From positions 1 to 40,746 of the forward strand of contig JAGCXM010000004.1 in the NCBI GenBank assembly GCA_017961325.1: a stretch of DNA of 40,746 nt, read 5' to 3'. Below the pieces are notes generated by a model, which ran no database searches, was not told the DNA's origin, and worked only from the letters and a program-made list of their open reading frames with translations. The DNA is from a bacterium (GTDB taxonomy: Bacteria > UBP6 > UBA1177). Of this stretch, positions 30,877 through 39,693 are shown one piece after another. Within the stretch, counting starts at the first letter, position 1; every line of letters begins with the position of its first letter. Made by a program: the position numbers and the translations under genes.

Positions 30877-32301
30877 ATGGAACTTAAAGGAAAAAAGATT
30901 TTATTTGCTAGAATATGCGGAACCGGAGTCAGTTCGCTCGCAATCATCTGCAAACATGCCGGAGCAACGGTCATAGGAACCGATCTCGAATACTATCCTC
31001 CGGTAAGTACGAAACTTGAAGAAGAAAATATCCCCTGCTACGGTATGGAAAAGTTTTCTGACCTCGCAAGAGATGAGAAACCAGATCTCATCGTTGTCGG
31101 CAACGCACTGAACGGAAAATCGCAAGAGGCCGATTTTATTATGAAATGCGGCATTCCGTTCTATTCCATGCCGTCATTTATGGAAAATTTTCTTCTTGAC
31201 GGAAAATCGCCTGTCGTCATTTCGGGAACTCACGGAAAAACGACCACGACGACCGTTTTCAGCGAAGTTCTTGCCGGTATCGGCAAAAATCCCTCTTACA
31301 TGATCGGAGGAATTCCCGAATTTTCAGGCACGAATGCAGCTTTCAGCGGGGGTGAGGGTTACTTCGTGATCGAAGGCGACGAATACGATACCGCGTTTTT
31401 CGACAAAGGACCGAAATTCCTGCACTACAAACCGGAGACGACCGTCGTAACTTCGATCGAATTCGACCATGCCGACATTTACGATTCTGTTGACTCTATT
31501 TTCAAGAATTTCAGGAAACTTGTTGAAATCACCGAAAAAAGAGTCATACTTTCGCTCGATTTCGAATACAATCTGAAACTTCTTGAATTTATTCCGAAAG
31601 AGAAGCTGTTCACCTACTCCGTCAGTGACGGTTCTGCCGATTTATTTGTCAAATTCGTCGAAAGACACGGCAGCCTGATGTATTTTTCTGCTGAATTTAA
31701 AAACGGTGAAAAATATTTCTTCGAGACTCCCCTTTTCGGGATGCAGAATCTGATGAATTTAGGAGCGCTCGTTTCATTTTTAAAGTGCGAAGGATTCGAT
31801 CTGAAAAACACAGAAATCATTGAAAACATTAAGAATTTAAAAGGAATCAAACGCCGTCAGGAATATTTGGGTAAGATAAACGGCGGGCGCATATACAGCG
31901 ATTTCGCACATCACCCCACCGCAGTAAAACTCACGCTTGAATCCTTCATCGGCTTTTTTCCGGAAAAGGAAATCAACGTTGTTTTCGACCCGGCTACGAA
32001 TTCGAACGGTCAGAACGTTTTTGAGAAACAGTATACAGAAATTTTCGCAGAAGCTGACAGGATCGTCATCGGATTTCCTCCGAAAGCCGAGAAATTTCCG
32101 CCTGAAAAAAGATTTTCGCCTGAACGCGTCGTCGAAACGATAAACTCGAAGTTTCCCGGGAAAGCAGTTTATATCAAAGATATCGGCGAAACAATCAACT
32201 GGGTCAGGGAAAACAGCGGCAGAGACACCGTCACAGTCGTAATGTCAAACTCGGGATTCAGCGGATTCTTCACGAAAATCGGACAGTTTTTTGATAAATA
32301 G
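30877..32301 (+). CDS. mpl: Mpl, UDP-MurNAc:L-Ala-D-Glu-meso-DAP ligase
   Basis: 474 residues from ATG 30877 (GGAG 6 bases before). A Mur-ligase: N-terminal Rossmann part (ILFARICGTGVSSLA), ATP loop VVISGTHGKTTTT (GTHGKT at 117-122), then VIEGDEYDTAFFDKGPKFLHYKP, which is the Mpl subgroup signature, SIEFDHADIYDS, and FAHHPTAVKLTL in the C-terminal domain. Mpl reattaches recycled murein tripeptide to UDP-MurNAc in the cytosol. It indicates meso-DAP peptidoglycan and a muropeptide recycling pathway. The C-terminal FDPATNSNGQNVF replaces the usual FEPRSNT-type segment but is clearly related. Confidence 0.92.
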   Translation: MELKGKKILFARICGTGVSSLAIICKHAGATVIGTDLEYYPPVSTKLEEENIPCYGMEKFSDLARDEKPDLIVVGNALNGKSQEADFIMKCGIPFYSMPSFMENFLLDGKSPVVISGTHGKTTTTTVFSEVLAGIGKNPSYMIGGIPEFSGTNAAFSGGEGYFVIEGDEYDTAFFDKGPKFLHYKPETTVVTSIEFDHADIYDSVDSIFKNFRKLVEITEKRVILSLDFEYNLKLLEFIPKEKLFTYSVSDGSADLFVKFVERHGSLMYFSAEFKNGEKYFFETPLFGMQNLMNLGALVSFLKCEGFDLKNTEIIENIKNLKGIKRRQEYLGKINGGRIYSDFAHHPTAVKLTLESFIGFFPEKEINVVFDPATNSNGQNVFEKQYTEIFAEADRIVIGFPPKAEKFPPEKRFSPERVVETINSKFPGKAVYIKDIGETINWVRENSGRDTVTVVMSNSGFSGFFTKIGQFFDK

Positions 32302-32336
32302 GACAAACTTCCGGCACCTGCAAAAAACTGCGGCAC

Positions 32337-32364
32337 TTGACATAAGAACTTCTTTAATTAAACT
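32337..32364 (+). promoter_or_regulatory. Predicted promoter of parB-amidase-prmC
   Basis: A consensus TTGACA (32337-32342), a 16-bp spacer, TAAACT (32359-32364), then TTTC and CGGCTTG. It fills the 92-bp gap before parB. Confidence 0.5.
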
Positions 32365-32393
32365 TTTCCGGCTTGAATTTCACGGAGGAATCA

Positions 32394-33224
32394 ATGCTTC
32401 AAAGAAAAAATACGCTGTCGCACATGGGAAAAGGCATCGACGCCCTGCTCGGAGCAGATTCGGATCAGATGATGCTTCCGATCTCTTCAATTAGACCGAA
32501 CGAGGGCCAGCCGAGAAAAAGATTCGATGAAAAAAGATTGGAAGAACTTGCCGAATCGATAAGGCAATACGGCATAATCCAGCCGATAGTAGTAAAAAAG
32601 GAAGGTGCTTTTTACCGCATAGTTGCAGGTGAAAGGCGTTTCCGCGCGGCGCAGATGGCAGGACTGACGCAGGTTCCCGTAACCATTTTCAAGGGCGAAG
32701 AAGACTATCAGGTTTCGCTGATTGAAAATCTGCAGCGTGAAGATTTGAATCCGATAGAGATTGCCGAAGCATACAACGAACTTATGAAGCGTTTCGGCTA
32801 CACTCAGGAAGAACTAAGCCAGAAAGTCGGCAAAAGCCGCAGCGAAGTGAGCAACTGCATGCGTTTGCTGAATCTCTGCGGAAAAATTCAGGATCTGGTC
32901 AGAAGCGGAGAACTTTCCATCGGTCAGGTCAGACCGCTCGCAGCACTTACCCACAAGGAGCAGGAACTTCTTCTTGACCGGATACTCAATGAAAAGCTGT
33001 CGGCGCGTCAGGTTGAAAAGCTTGCCACGTCAAAAGCTGCCTCAAAGGCTCTTCCGAAGACAGAAATAGCTGAAATCTGGAAGGAAAAGGCCAAGGATAT
33101 CGCCCGCGGAATCAATGCGACAGTCCGCTTGAAACCTAAAAAACGCGGAATTGCAGTCACTTTGAATTTTGCCTCCCTCGATGATTTCGACGCTTTCTCA
33201 AAGTTTTTCAAAAATAAAAAATAA
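32394..33224 (+). CDS. parB: ParB-family chromosome partition protein
   Basis: 276 residues from ATG 32394 with GGAGG upstream; an in-frame TTG at 32373 is rejected. N-terminal clamp/CTPase domain: ISSIRPNEGQPRKRFDEKRLEELAESIRQYGIIQPIVV, then the CTP/parS-responsive GERRFRAAQMAG box and LIENLQREDLNPIEIAEAY. A helix-turn-helix follows (YTQEELSQKVGKSRSEVSNCMRLL). ParB loads at parS and spreads as a CTP-dependent clamp to organise origin segregation. parA normally precedes parB; here mpl does, and no parA is in the window. The chromosomal type is the better guess given the housekeeping neighbours. Confidence 0.92.
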   Translation: MLQRKNTLSHMGKGIDALLGADSDQMMLPISSIRPNEGQPRKRFDEKRLEELAESIRQYGIIQPIVVKKEGAFYRIVAGERRFRAAQMAGLTQVPVTIFKGEEDYQVSLIENLQREDLNPIEIAEAYNELMKRFGYTQEELSQKVGKSRSEVSNCMRLLNLCGKIQDLVRSGELSIGQVRPLAALTHKEQELLLDRILNEKLSARQVEKLATSKAASKALPKTEIAEIWKEKAKDIARGINATVRLKPKKRGIAVTLNFASLDDFDAFSKFFKNKK

Positions 33225-33913
33225 TGTCTGCCTGCTTCTCTAAGAAACTAGTCTTAATATTGATTCTGTTATCTTTCTTCACGCTTTCCGCCGAAAAGAA
33301 ATTCAGGGTCGTCATCGATCCAGGACACGGAGGAAAAAACCCGGGTGCGGTTTCCGGAAATCTCCTTGAAAAAAATCTGACCCTTGCAATGGCACTTAAA
33401 ATCAGGGCCTTTTTCAGAAAACATCCTGTTCAAAATGTTGAAATATTTTTCACGCGGACAGACGATGTTTCGATGTCGATAAAAGAACGTGTTGAATTTA
33501 TTGAAGAAATCAAACCTGATCTTTTTATTTCGCTTCATTTCAACAGCCAGAAGGTTCTGGCGACCAACAGCGGATTCGAAATTTACTATCCACCCGATTT
33601 AATAGCTAAAGAACTTAAAACCACCGCCTTGTTCTACGACCGTACAAACATTTCGTTTTATTATGGCTCGCTGTTCCGAGAACTTTACTTCAAGGCAAAT
33701 CTTCAAACGACATGGAAACTTCAGATGAACATGTTTGCGCAAAAATACAATTTCGGACTGTTTGACAACACCACGGTTCCGGGACTGCTTCTTGAAATCG
33801 CATACATCTCTTCGCCTGAAGACAGAGCATGCATAGAAAATCCGGGGTTTACTGCCGATGTGGCCTGGTACATATACGACGCGATAATAAAAATATCAGA
33901 TAAAAACAATTAG
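33224..33913 (+). CDS. Exported N-acetylmuramoyl-L-alanine amidase (Amidase_3)
   Basis: 229 residues. A signal peptide spans residues 1-23 (KKLVLILILLSFFTLSA). The zinc amidase core is seen: H35 in VVIDPGHGG, E49 in NLLEKNLT, H105 in SLHFNS, and the catalytic E191 in GLLLEIAYISSPED. It cleaves the bond between MurNAc and the L-Ala of stem peptides in the periplasm, as AmiA/B/C do in daughter cell separation. There is no AMIN or LysM targeting domain. The ATG overlaps the parB stop by one base, and prmC begins 2 bp after its stop. Confidence 0.92.
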   Translation: MSACFSKKLVLILILLSFFTLSAEKKFRVVIDPGHGGKNPGAVSGNLLEKNLTLAMALKIRAFFRKHPVQNVEIFFTRTDDVSMSIKERVEFIEEIKPDLFISLHFNSQKVLATNSGFEIYYPPDLIAKELKTTALFYDRTNISFYYGSLFRELYFKANLQTTWKLQMNMFAQKYNFGLFDNTTVPGLLLEIAYISSPEDRACIENPGFTADVAWYIYDAIIKISDKNN

Positions 33914-33915
33914 TT

Positions 33916-34782
33916 ATGTCTGAAATTAAAAATTGCCGGAAAATTGCGGACCTGATTTCGGAAGCAGCGAACAAATTAAAAGACTTTTCCGAAACTCCGA
34001 GACTTGATGCCGAAATCCTGCTCGCAAAAGTGCTCGGAATAGATCGTTTCGGGCTTTTTGCAAAGACTTGCGAAACAGCCGGCGACGAAAAATGCAGACT
34101 TTTTGATTCGTTCGTCGGGAGACGGATAAATTTTGAACCAGTTGCCTACATCACAAATGAAAAAGAGTTTTTCGAGGATCTGTTTTTTGTAGACGAGCGT
34201 GTTCTTATTCCGCGTCCGGAGAGCGAATTCATCGTGGAGGAAGCCGTTTCTCTCCTGAAAAACGCCGTAAAACCGGAAGTTCTGGACATCTGCTGCGGAA
34301 GCGGCTGCATAGGACTAAGCATCAGACGTGTGACAGGCTGTTCTCTGACTCTTTCCGACATTTCCGGAAAAGCTCTGGAAGTCGCCCGAATCAATGCATC
34401 GCGTCTTTTCCCGAATCAAGCCGGCATTTCGTTCTTTCAAAGCGACCTTTTTGAAAACATAACCGGAAAATTTGATTTGATTACAGCGAATCCCCCCTAT
34501 CTTTCAGAAAGCGACATGAGGGAATTCGTCGTGAAAGATCTTAAATTCGAACCTGAAAACGCTTTTTACGGCGGCAGAAACGGCTTTGAAATCACTGAAA
34601 AAATCATAGAATCAGCCGGCAACTTTCTGAAACCCGGCGGTTTTTTCATAACGGAACTGGGCTACGAAGGATCGGCTTTTCTCAAAGAAACGATGTCAGG
34701 TTTGGAACTTCTGAAAACACTCAAAGATTATTCTGGAATGACACGAACCGCCGTTTTCAGGAAAATATCGGAAAATCATTGA
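33916..34782 (+). CDS. prmC: PrmC, release factor glutamine methyltransferase
   Basis: 288 residues, normal for PrmC. An N-terminal helical substrate-binding domain (1-80) is followed by the methyltransferase: VLIPRPESEFIVEEA (97-111), the SAM loop VLDICCGSGCIGLSI (123-136), TLSDIS, and the catalytic NPPYLSESD (192-200). The glycine-rich loop starts D-I-C-C rather than the usual D-L-G-T. It methylates the GGQ glutamine of RF1/RF2. prfA, its usual neighbour, is absent here. Confidence 0.93.
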   Translation: MSEIKNCRKIADLISEAANKLKDFSETPRLDAEILLAKVLGIDRFGLFAKTCETAGDEKCRLFDSFVGRRINFEPVAYITNEKEFFEDLFFVDERVLIPRPESEFIVEEAVSLLKNAVKPEVLDICCGSGCIGLSIRRVTGCSLTLSDISGKALEVARINASRLFPNQAGISFFQSDLFENITGKFDLITANPPYLSESDMREFVVKDLKFEPENAFYGGRNGFEITEKIIESAGNFLKPGGFFITELGYEGSAFLKETMSGLELLKTLKDYSGMTRTAVFRKISENH

Positions 34783-34806
34783 GTCTTTTTTAAAAAAGCC
34801 TAAAAT
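34779..34806 (+). promoter_or_regulatory. Predicted promoter of a truncated lipoprotein leader
   Basis: TTGAGT (34779-34784), a 16-bp spacer, TAAAAT (34801-34806), then AGAA and TGCTTTTA. It overlaps the prmC stop and lies 34 bp before the leader ATG at 34841. Confidence 0.45.
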
Positions 34807-34840
34807 AGAATGCTTTTAATTTGTCTCAATCGGAGGAACC

Positions 34841-34891
34841 ATGAAAAAATTCCTTCTTTTCTTTATCACCCATTTATTGGAAAACCGTTAA
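34841..34891 (+). pseudogene. Beheaded lipoprotein gene: 16-codon signal-peptide remnant
   Basis: CGGAGGAACC precedes an ATG at 34841 that opens MKKFLLFFITHLLENR then stop. The first nine residues are a typical start of the MKK-type signal peptides seen in this window (MKKLLLLLIA, MKKLIIFLIL). The frame then runs into the first 32-bp repeat and stops in its TAA. A promoter, ribosome site and signal start thus remain without a mature protein, as if an insertion had cut the gene. A functional leader peptide is the alternative. Confidence 0.5.
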
Positions 34892-34973
34892 ATTTTGCCG
34901 AAAAATTCATGGAAAACCGTTAAATTTTTCAAAAATTTTCTTGGAAAACCGTTAAGTTTGTGATATTTTGGCT
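34878..34973 (+). repeat. Three direct repeats, 32-bp period, core TGGAAAACCGTTAA
   Basis: The 14-base core TGGAAAACCGTTAA occurs at 34878, 34910 and 34942, exactly 32 bp apart. The remainder of each unit is A/T-rich and diverged. They lie between the truncated leader and the DUF4143 ATPase gene. Three evenly spaced copies, about three helical turns apart, look like protein-binding iterons or the end of a mobile unit. Confidence 0.85.
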
Positions 34974-34978
34974 GTAAT
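34973..34978 (+). promoter_or_regulatory. Possible -10 box for the ATPase gene
   Basis: TGTAAT (34973-34978), then TTCA and GCTCTTTTTG, fits the downstream half of the local promoter pattern. The -35 position (GTTAAG, 34951-34956) falls in the third repeat and is weak. If real, a factor binding the repeats would control this gene. Confidence 0.3.
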
Positions 34979-35013
34979 TTCAGCTCTTTTTGCTTTTTAG
35001 AGAGGATGGGCTC

Positions 35014-36369
35014 ATGTTAGTCAGGAAAATAGAAAAAATTCTGGAGAAATTTTTCGATAAAAAAAACAGAAAAGCACTGCTTGTGACAGGGGCGCGTCAA
35101 GTCGGAAAAACTTACACGATCGAGCGTTTTGCAAAAGAGCATTTCAAGCACTATGTAAAGATAAACTTTATCGAAAACAAAGAGGCTGTTTCGATTTTCG
35201 AGAATGTTTCCGATGCTAAAGAGCTGCTTCTTCGCATTTCGGTTTTTGCTGGAAAGGATCTCGTTCCAAATGAAACCGTTGTGTTTTTTGACGAAGTGCA
35301 GGAGTGCCGTGAAATTGCGACAGCAGTGAAGTTTCTCGTTGAAGAAGGAAGTTTCCGCTACATTCTGAGCGGCTCGCTTCTCGGTGTTGATCTCAAGGAT
35401 ATCCGCTCGGTTCCTGTCGGATACATGGACATAGTTGAAATGTATCCGCTTGATTTCGAGGAATTTTTGACAGCAAACGGTGTTTCGCAGAGAGTTTTCG
35501 ATGCTCTGCGCGATGCATTCGAAAACAAAACACCTGTTGATCCGGTGGTCCACAGCAAACTTATGGAGTTTTTCCGGCTTTATCTCGTTGTCGGCGGAAT
35601 GCCTGCTGTCGTGCAGAAGTATCTCGACACGAACAACATTGCTGAAGTTGTTGACGAGCAGAAAAGTATCGTCACGCTCTATAAAAAGGATATCGCAAAA
35701 TACGATCCGGCAAACAAGCTTTATCTTGAAGATATTTTTGAACTTATTCCGAGCGAACTGAATGCTAAAAATAAGCGTTTTTTATTGAAAAACATTAACG
35801 AAAACCAGCGTTTTTCAAGATTTGCAAACAGCTTCCTCTGGCTTAAGGATGCAGGTGTCGCACTTCCGGTTTTTTGTGTCAGCGAGCCGAAAACACCGCT
35901 TCTTCTTTCAAAAACCACGAATCTTTTCAAACTTTTTCTGGCCGACACCGGCCTTCTCGCAAGTATGTATATGAACGGCATTCAGCGGAAAATACTCGCT
36001 AACGAGCTCGACATCAACTTCGGCTCGGTATATGAAAACGTCGCGGCGCAGGAACTCAAAGCTCACGGTTTCGATCTTTATTATTTCAACAGCAAAAAGC
36101 AGGGCGAACTTGATTTTGTAATCGAACAGAACGGTGAAGTCGTGCCGGTAGAGATAAAATCGGGCAAAGACTACGCAAAACACGCAGCCCTCAGCAATAT
36201 GTGCAAAAATCCTGATTACGGAATCAGAAACGCTTTTGTTTTCCATAACGGCAATGTGGAGCAAAACGGAAAAATAACATATTACCCCGTTTATATGCTG
36301 ATGTTTGTCAAAAATGCAGAAGTCGATAAAGATTTCGTTTACAAAATAGATCCGGATATTTTGAAGTGA
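35014..36369 (+). CDS. AAA-type ATPase with DUF4143 domain
   Basis: 451 residues from ATG 35014 (GAGAGGAT upstream). Walker A is LLVTGARQVGKTYTI, Walker B TVVFFDEVQE, and the sensor segment FRYILSGSLLG. The C-terminal DUF4143 nuclease-like domain has GSVYENVAAQEL, YYFNSKKQGELDFVIEQ and VPVEIKSGKDY, which matches the PD-(D/E)xK pattern (D in ELDF, E-x-K in EIKSG). This family is widespread, often multicopy and mobile; suggested roles include DNA-related stress or conflict functions, none proven. It is followed by a giant lipoprotein gene 18 bp later and preceded by 32-bp repeats. Confidence 0.9.
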   Translation: MLVRKIEKILEKFFDKKNRKALLVTGARQVGKTYTIERFAKEHFKHYVKINFIENKEAVSIFENVSDAKELLLRISVFAGKDLVPNETVVFFDEVQECREIATAVKFLVEEGSFRYILSGSLLGVDLKDIRSVPVGYMDIVEMYPLDFEEFLTANGVSQRVFDALRDAFENKTPVDPVVHSKLMEFFRLYLVVGGMPAVVQKYLDTNNIAEVVDEQKSIVTLYKKDIAKYDPANKLYLEDIFELIPSELNAKNKRFLLKNINENQRFSRFANSFLWLKDAGVALPVFCVSEPKTPLLLSKTTNLFKLFLADTGLLASMYMNGIQRKILANELDINFGSVYENVAAQELKAHGFDLYYFNSKKQGELDFVIEQNGEVVPVEIKSGKDYAKHAALSNMCKNPDYGIRNAFVFHNGNVEQNGKITYYPVYMLMFVKNAEVDKDFVYKIDPDILK

Positions 36370-36387
36370 GAAAGAGAGGTGAAACTA

Positions 36388-39300
36388 ATGAAAAAACTCC
36401 TTCTTCTACTTATTGCTCTGATGTTTTTAGCAGTTTCGTGCAGCAGCTCGAAAAAAACGGAAAACGATGCTGACACCGACATTCTGCCGGATGAAAATGC
36501 GGCGGATCTCGATGAAAACGAAGATGATAACGATGAAGAACTGAATAATACTGATGAAGATGAGAACGAGTATGTAAATCCGTGCGACAAGATCGACTGC
36601 GGCCAATTTGCCCATGCCTCCGGAACATGCGAACCTAAAGACAACTTGTCTTTTTCATGTGACTGCGACGAGGGATACTTCTGGGGTTATTTAGGTTGCA
36701 AAAAAATAACTTTTGCAAATATCTGTACCGGTCAGACTAAATGTTACAACAACAAAGAGGAAATATCTTGTCCTGACAAAAATGAGGATTTTTACGGTCA
36801 GGATGCGCAGTATGCAAAACTAGGATATTGTATTTCACAAAATTTCTCTACGGCTGACTCTGACAATCCTACTATACTGGACTACAACCTGAAAATAGAA
36901 TGGACGGATAAAAATTCAGATTCAGCTTATACTTGGGAAGAAGCGGTAAAATATTGTGAAGAGCTCGAATACGCAGGATACGATGACTGGCGCCTTCCGC
37001 TTCCCAAAGAACTGATGTCTTATCGTAATGTATTGAATTTTAAAGAAAAATCTGATTTCTGGTCTATGCAGGAATATACCGGGAATGATTCCTACGCATG
37101 GTATGTTGACAACAACTCCGGCGCAGTTTTACCTGAAGAAAAAACGCAAATGCATCATGCGCACTGTGTTCGTGGTGAACCTCTGGAAACAACATCGTCA
37201 TTCGGGACTATTACTATCGGGGAAGAATCTATTGACGTTGATTATGAAACCTCTCTTGCATGGCTAAGGACGCGCGGGTTCGTTGACGGCAGCTGGCAAG
37301 ACTCTCTCGCTTTCTGTGAAAATCTGACTTTCGCAGGATTTTCCGACTGGAGACTGCCTAATATCAACGAATTTTTCTCCATAGTTGATCATGCCATAAA
37401 AAGACCTGCCGCGCTGCCGCCAGGATTAAAAGAAATAATGCAGACCGTTATGTACGAATGGTGGAATTATTTTTACTTGTGCTCTTCCACCTCAAACAAC
37501 AGTGAAAACGCCCTTGGAATAGAACCAATGGACGGTAACGGCAAGCAGTTGAGAAAACCAAACCTGCTGTCGGCTTTTTGCGTCAGAAACGAGCCTTGTG
37601 CAAGAGATTACTTTTGGAACGGTAAAAAATGTGTTTCTCTATGCAACCCCAATCCATGTGAAAACGATAAACATTCCGATGGAATCTGTTCCATAGACAA
37701 CCTTGAAAACTATTCCTGCGGATGCGTTGAAGGCTATTTCTGGAATGGCAAGGAATGTGTTTCTCCATGTGATCCGAATATGTGCAGCGAAGACAAAAAC
37801 TCAACCGGTGAATGTATTGTCTCAAATATTGACTCCTACGAGTGTGTCTGCCGTAACGGATGGTTCTGGAACGGCAAGAAATGCGTTTCTCCGTGCAATC
37901 CGAATACATGCGGTGAAGACAAAAATTCGACAGGAGAATGTATGGCTCTGAATATCGATTCATACCAGTGCATCTGTCTTGACAACTGGGTATGGGACAA
38001 TGAAAAGTGCGTCGATCCATGCGCCGGTGTTTCATGCGCAGAATTCGAACATGCTTCCGGAAACTGTAAATCTTTAAGTGCTTTTTTCTATTCGTGCAGT
38101 TGCGATGAAGGCTACTTCTGGTGGGGCAAAGAAACTGGCTGCACTACAAAAAAACCTACTTCTGCAAATGTCTGCACAGGGCAGAACAGGTGTTACGACA
38201 ACGAGAAAGAGATCCCCTGTCCTGCAGAAAATGAGGATTTTTTCGGTCAGGATGCGCACTATGCAAGGCTTGGATACTGTATTCCGCAGAATTTTTCGAT
38301 TGATAATTCCGTCGAAAACGAGCCTGTCGTAGTTGACAACAATACCGGAAATATATGGCAGAGAAATATCCCCCCGCTTGAAACTCTTTATAGTAAAGAT
38401 GTCAGCAAATACTGCGAAGATCTCAATTACGGCGGTTATGACGACTGGACACTGCCGAGCGTAGAAGATTTTATGACTATTGCCGATTACGGCAGATACA
38501 ATCCGGCCATCAAAACCGAATATTTTCCCGACTATAAAAATTTCTGGACCTCTTCCGGCAGTTCAAGCGGTTCTGGAGGAGGTATTGACAATCACGGTTA
38601 TTATTCGGTCTACGGCTATACTGCAATATTTGATTTCACGGAACCTTCCACATCTTACGTACAGACATATTATTACGACAATTACAGCATGATTTCCGAA
38701 ACGAACTATGCTTACTCGTTCAACATCCGCTGTCTACGCAGAAACAGTCTCACAATTCCTCCGCGCCATTTCACTTCAAAAACTTTCGGCAGCAGCGTGA
38801 TGTGGAACAACTACAACGATCTTATCTTTGCGGAAAAAACGGGAAAGGAACTTTCGTGGTCTGAAGCTATGAAATACTGCTCGGAACTTGATTATGCCGG
38901 GATATCAGACTGGAGACTGCCGAATGTGAAAGAGCTCTTTTTCAATTCAAAGCGCGGTTTCCACTCATCGACAACAGCACCGTATGATTTCAATTACGAC
39001 TATTCATCAAAAGAGGAAGGCTACGTAGTCTACCAGCATTCGAAAGAAAGTCAGCTGACGGATACTTTCTGCGTAGCGAATGACCCGTGTGAAAGCGGAC
39101 TCTTCTGGAATGGAGAAAAATGTGCGAAAAACCCATGTTCGAAAGATCCGTGCAAATCTGACAACCATTCCGACAGAATATGCATAGTTTTGGACGAAGA
39201 AAACTATTCATGCAACTGCAACAAAAACTACAAGTGGAGTCCTGAAAAACGGCAATGCGTCCGCACCTGTCAGGATAATCCCTGCAGTACCTACTCCAAT

Positions 39301-39693
39301 TCCGACAAACAGTGCTATGACGACGATGTCGAAGGATTCTACTGCGGTTGCATTGAGCCTTATTTCTGGAATGCGAACAGCCGCAAATGCACTCAGAATT
39401 GTGACCACAACCCGTGTCTGAATGAAGCGAACAGCACTCATGAATGTTTTCCTGATGAAAAGAACGGATATACCTGCGGTTGCAATGACGGATATGTCTG
39501 GCTGAGACTTGACGGCTGCGTAACAGACTTCTGTAAATTGGATTCCTGCAAAAACATCTCCAATTCCAGCGGAGAATGCAGAATAGTAGAAGAATTCGGC
39601 TATTTATGCGAATGTCTTAACGGAACTTTGTGGAATCCGATAGAAAAGAATTGCGGAGAATATGGATTGAGTTTCGACTGGGGGACAGAATAA
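36388..39693 (+). CDS. Giant EGF-like/Lcl multidomain lipoprotein with internal duplication
   Basis: 1101 residues from ATG 36388. Signal peptide with lipobox LAVS-C18, then an acidic spacer (residues 22-62). Domains in order: EGF-like module (66-104), a VCTGQ-type segment (110-150), two Lcl repeats (DDWRLP 199-204, SDWRLP 319-324), three to four EGF-like modules with the WNGKxCVSPCxPNxC pattern (404-545), another EGF (545-585), a second VCTGQ segment (594-632), two more Lcl repeats (DDWTLP 685-690, and SDWRLPNVKELF), and four to five EGF-like modules to the end. Residues 66-150 and 545-632 are clearly homologous, so the gene arose by an internal duplication of about 1.44 kb. Probably a surface adhesin or binding protein; the ligand is unknown. 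A following lipoprotein gene overlaps by one base. Confidence 0.85.
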   Translation: MKKLLLLLIALMFLAVSCSSSKKTENDADTDILPDENAADLDENEDDNDEELNNTDEDENEYVNPCDKIDCGQFAHASGTCEPKDNLSFSCDCDEGYFWGYLGCKKITFANICTGQTKCYNNKEEISCPDKNEDFYGQDAQYAKLGYCISQNFSTADSDNPTILDYNLKIEWTDKNSDSAYTWEEAVKYCEELEYAGYDDWRLPLPKELMSYRNVLNFKEKSDFWSMQEYTGNDSYAWYVDNNSGAVLPEEKTQMHHAHCVRGEPLETTSSFGTITIGEESIDVDYETSLAWLRTRGFVDGSWQDSLAFCENLTFAGFSDWRLPNINEFFSIVDHAIKRPAALPPGLKEIMQTVMYEWWNYFYLCSSTSNNSENALGIEPMDGNGKQLRKPNLLSAFCVRNEPCARDYFWNGKKCVSLCNPNPCENDKHSDGICSIDNLENYSCGCVEGYFWNGKECVSPCDPNMCSEDKNSTGECIVSNIDSYECVCRNGWFWNGKKCVSPCNPNTCGEDKNSTGECMALNIDSYQCICLDNWVWDNEKCVDPCAGVSCAEFEHASGNCKSLSAFFYSCSCDEGYFWWGKETGCTTKKPTSANVCTGQNRCYDNEKEIPCPAENEDFFGQDAHYARLGYCIPQNFSIDNSVENEPVVVDNNTGNIWQRNIPPLETLYSKDVSKYCEDLNYGGYDDWTLPSVEDFMTIADYGRYNPAIKTEYFPDYKNFWTSSGSSSGSGGGIDNHGYYSVYGYTAIFDFTEPSTSYVQTYYYDNYSMISETNYAYSFNIRCLRRNSLTIPPRHFTSKTFGSSVMWNNYNDLIFAEKTGKELSWSEAMKYCSELDYAGISDWRLPNVKELFFNSKRGFHSSTTAPYDFNYDYSSKEEGYVVYQHSKESQLTDTFCVANDPCESGLFWNGEKCAKNPCSKDPCKSDNHSDRICIVLDEENYSCNCNKNYKWSPEKRQCVRTCQDNPCSTYSNSDKQCYDDDVEGFYCGCIEPYFWNANSRKCTQNCDHNPCLNEANSTHECFPDEKNGYTCGCNDGYVWLRLDGCVTDFCKLDSCKNISNSSGECRIVEEFGYLCECLNGTLWNPIEKNCGEYGLSFDWGTE

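Noticed and set aside
34878-34973. CRISPR array
   Set aside because: Only three units with a 14-base core and 32-bp period; there is no room for spacers and no cas genes nearby.
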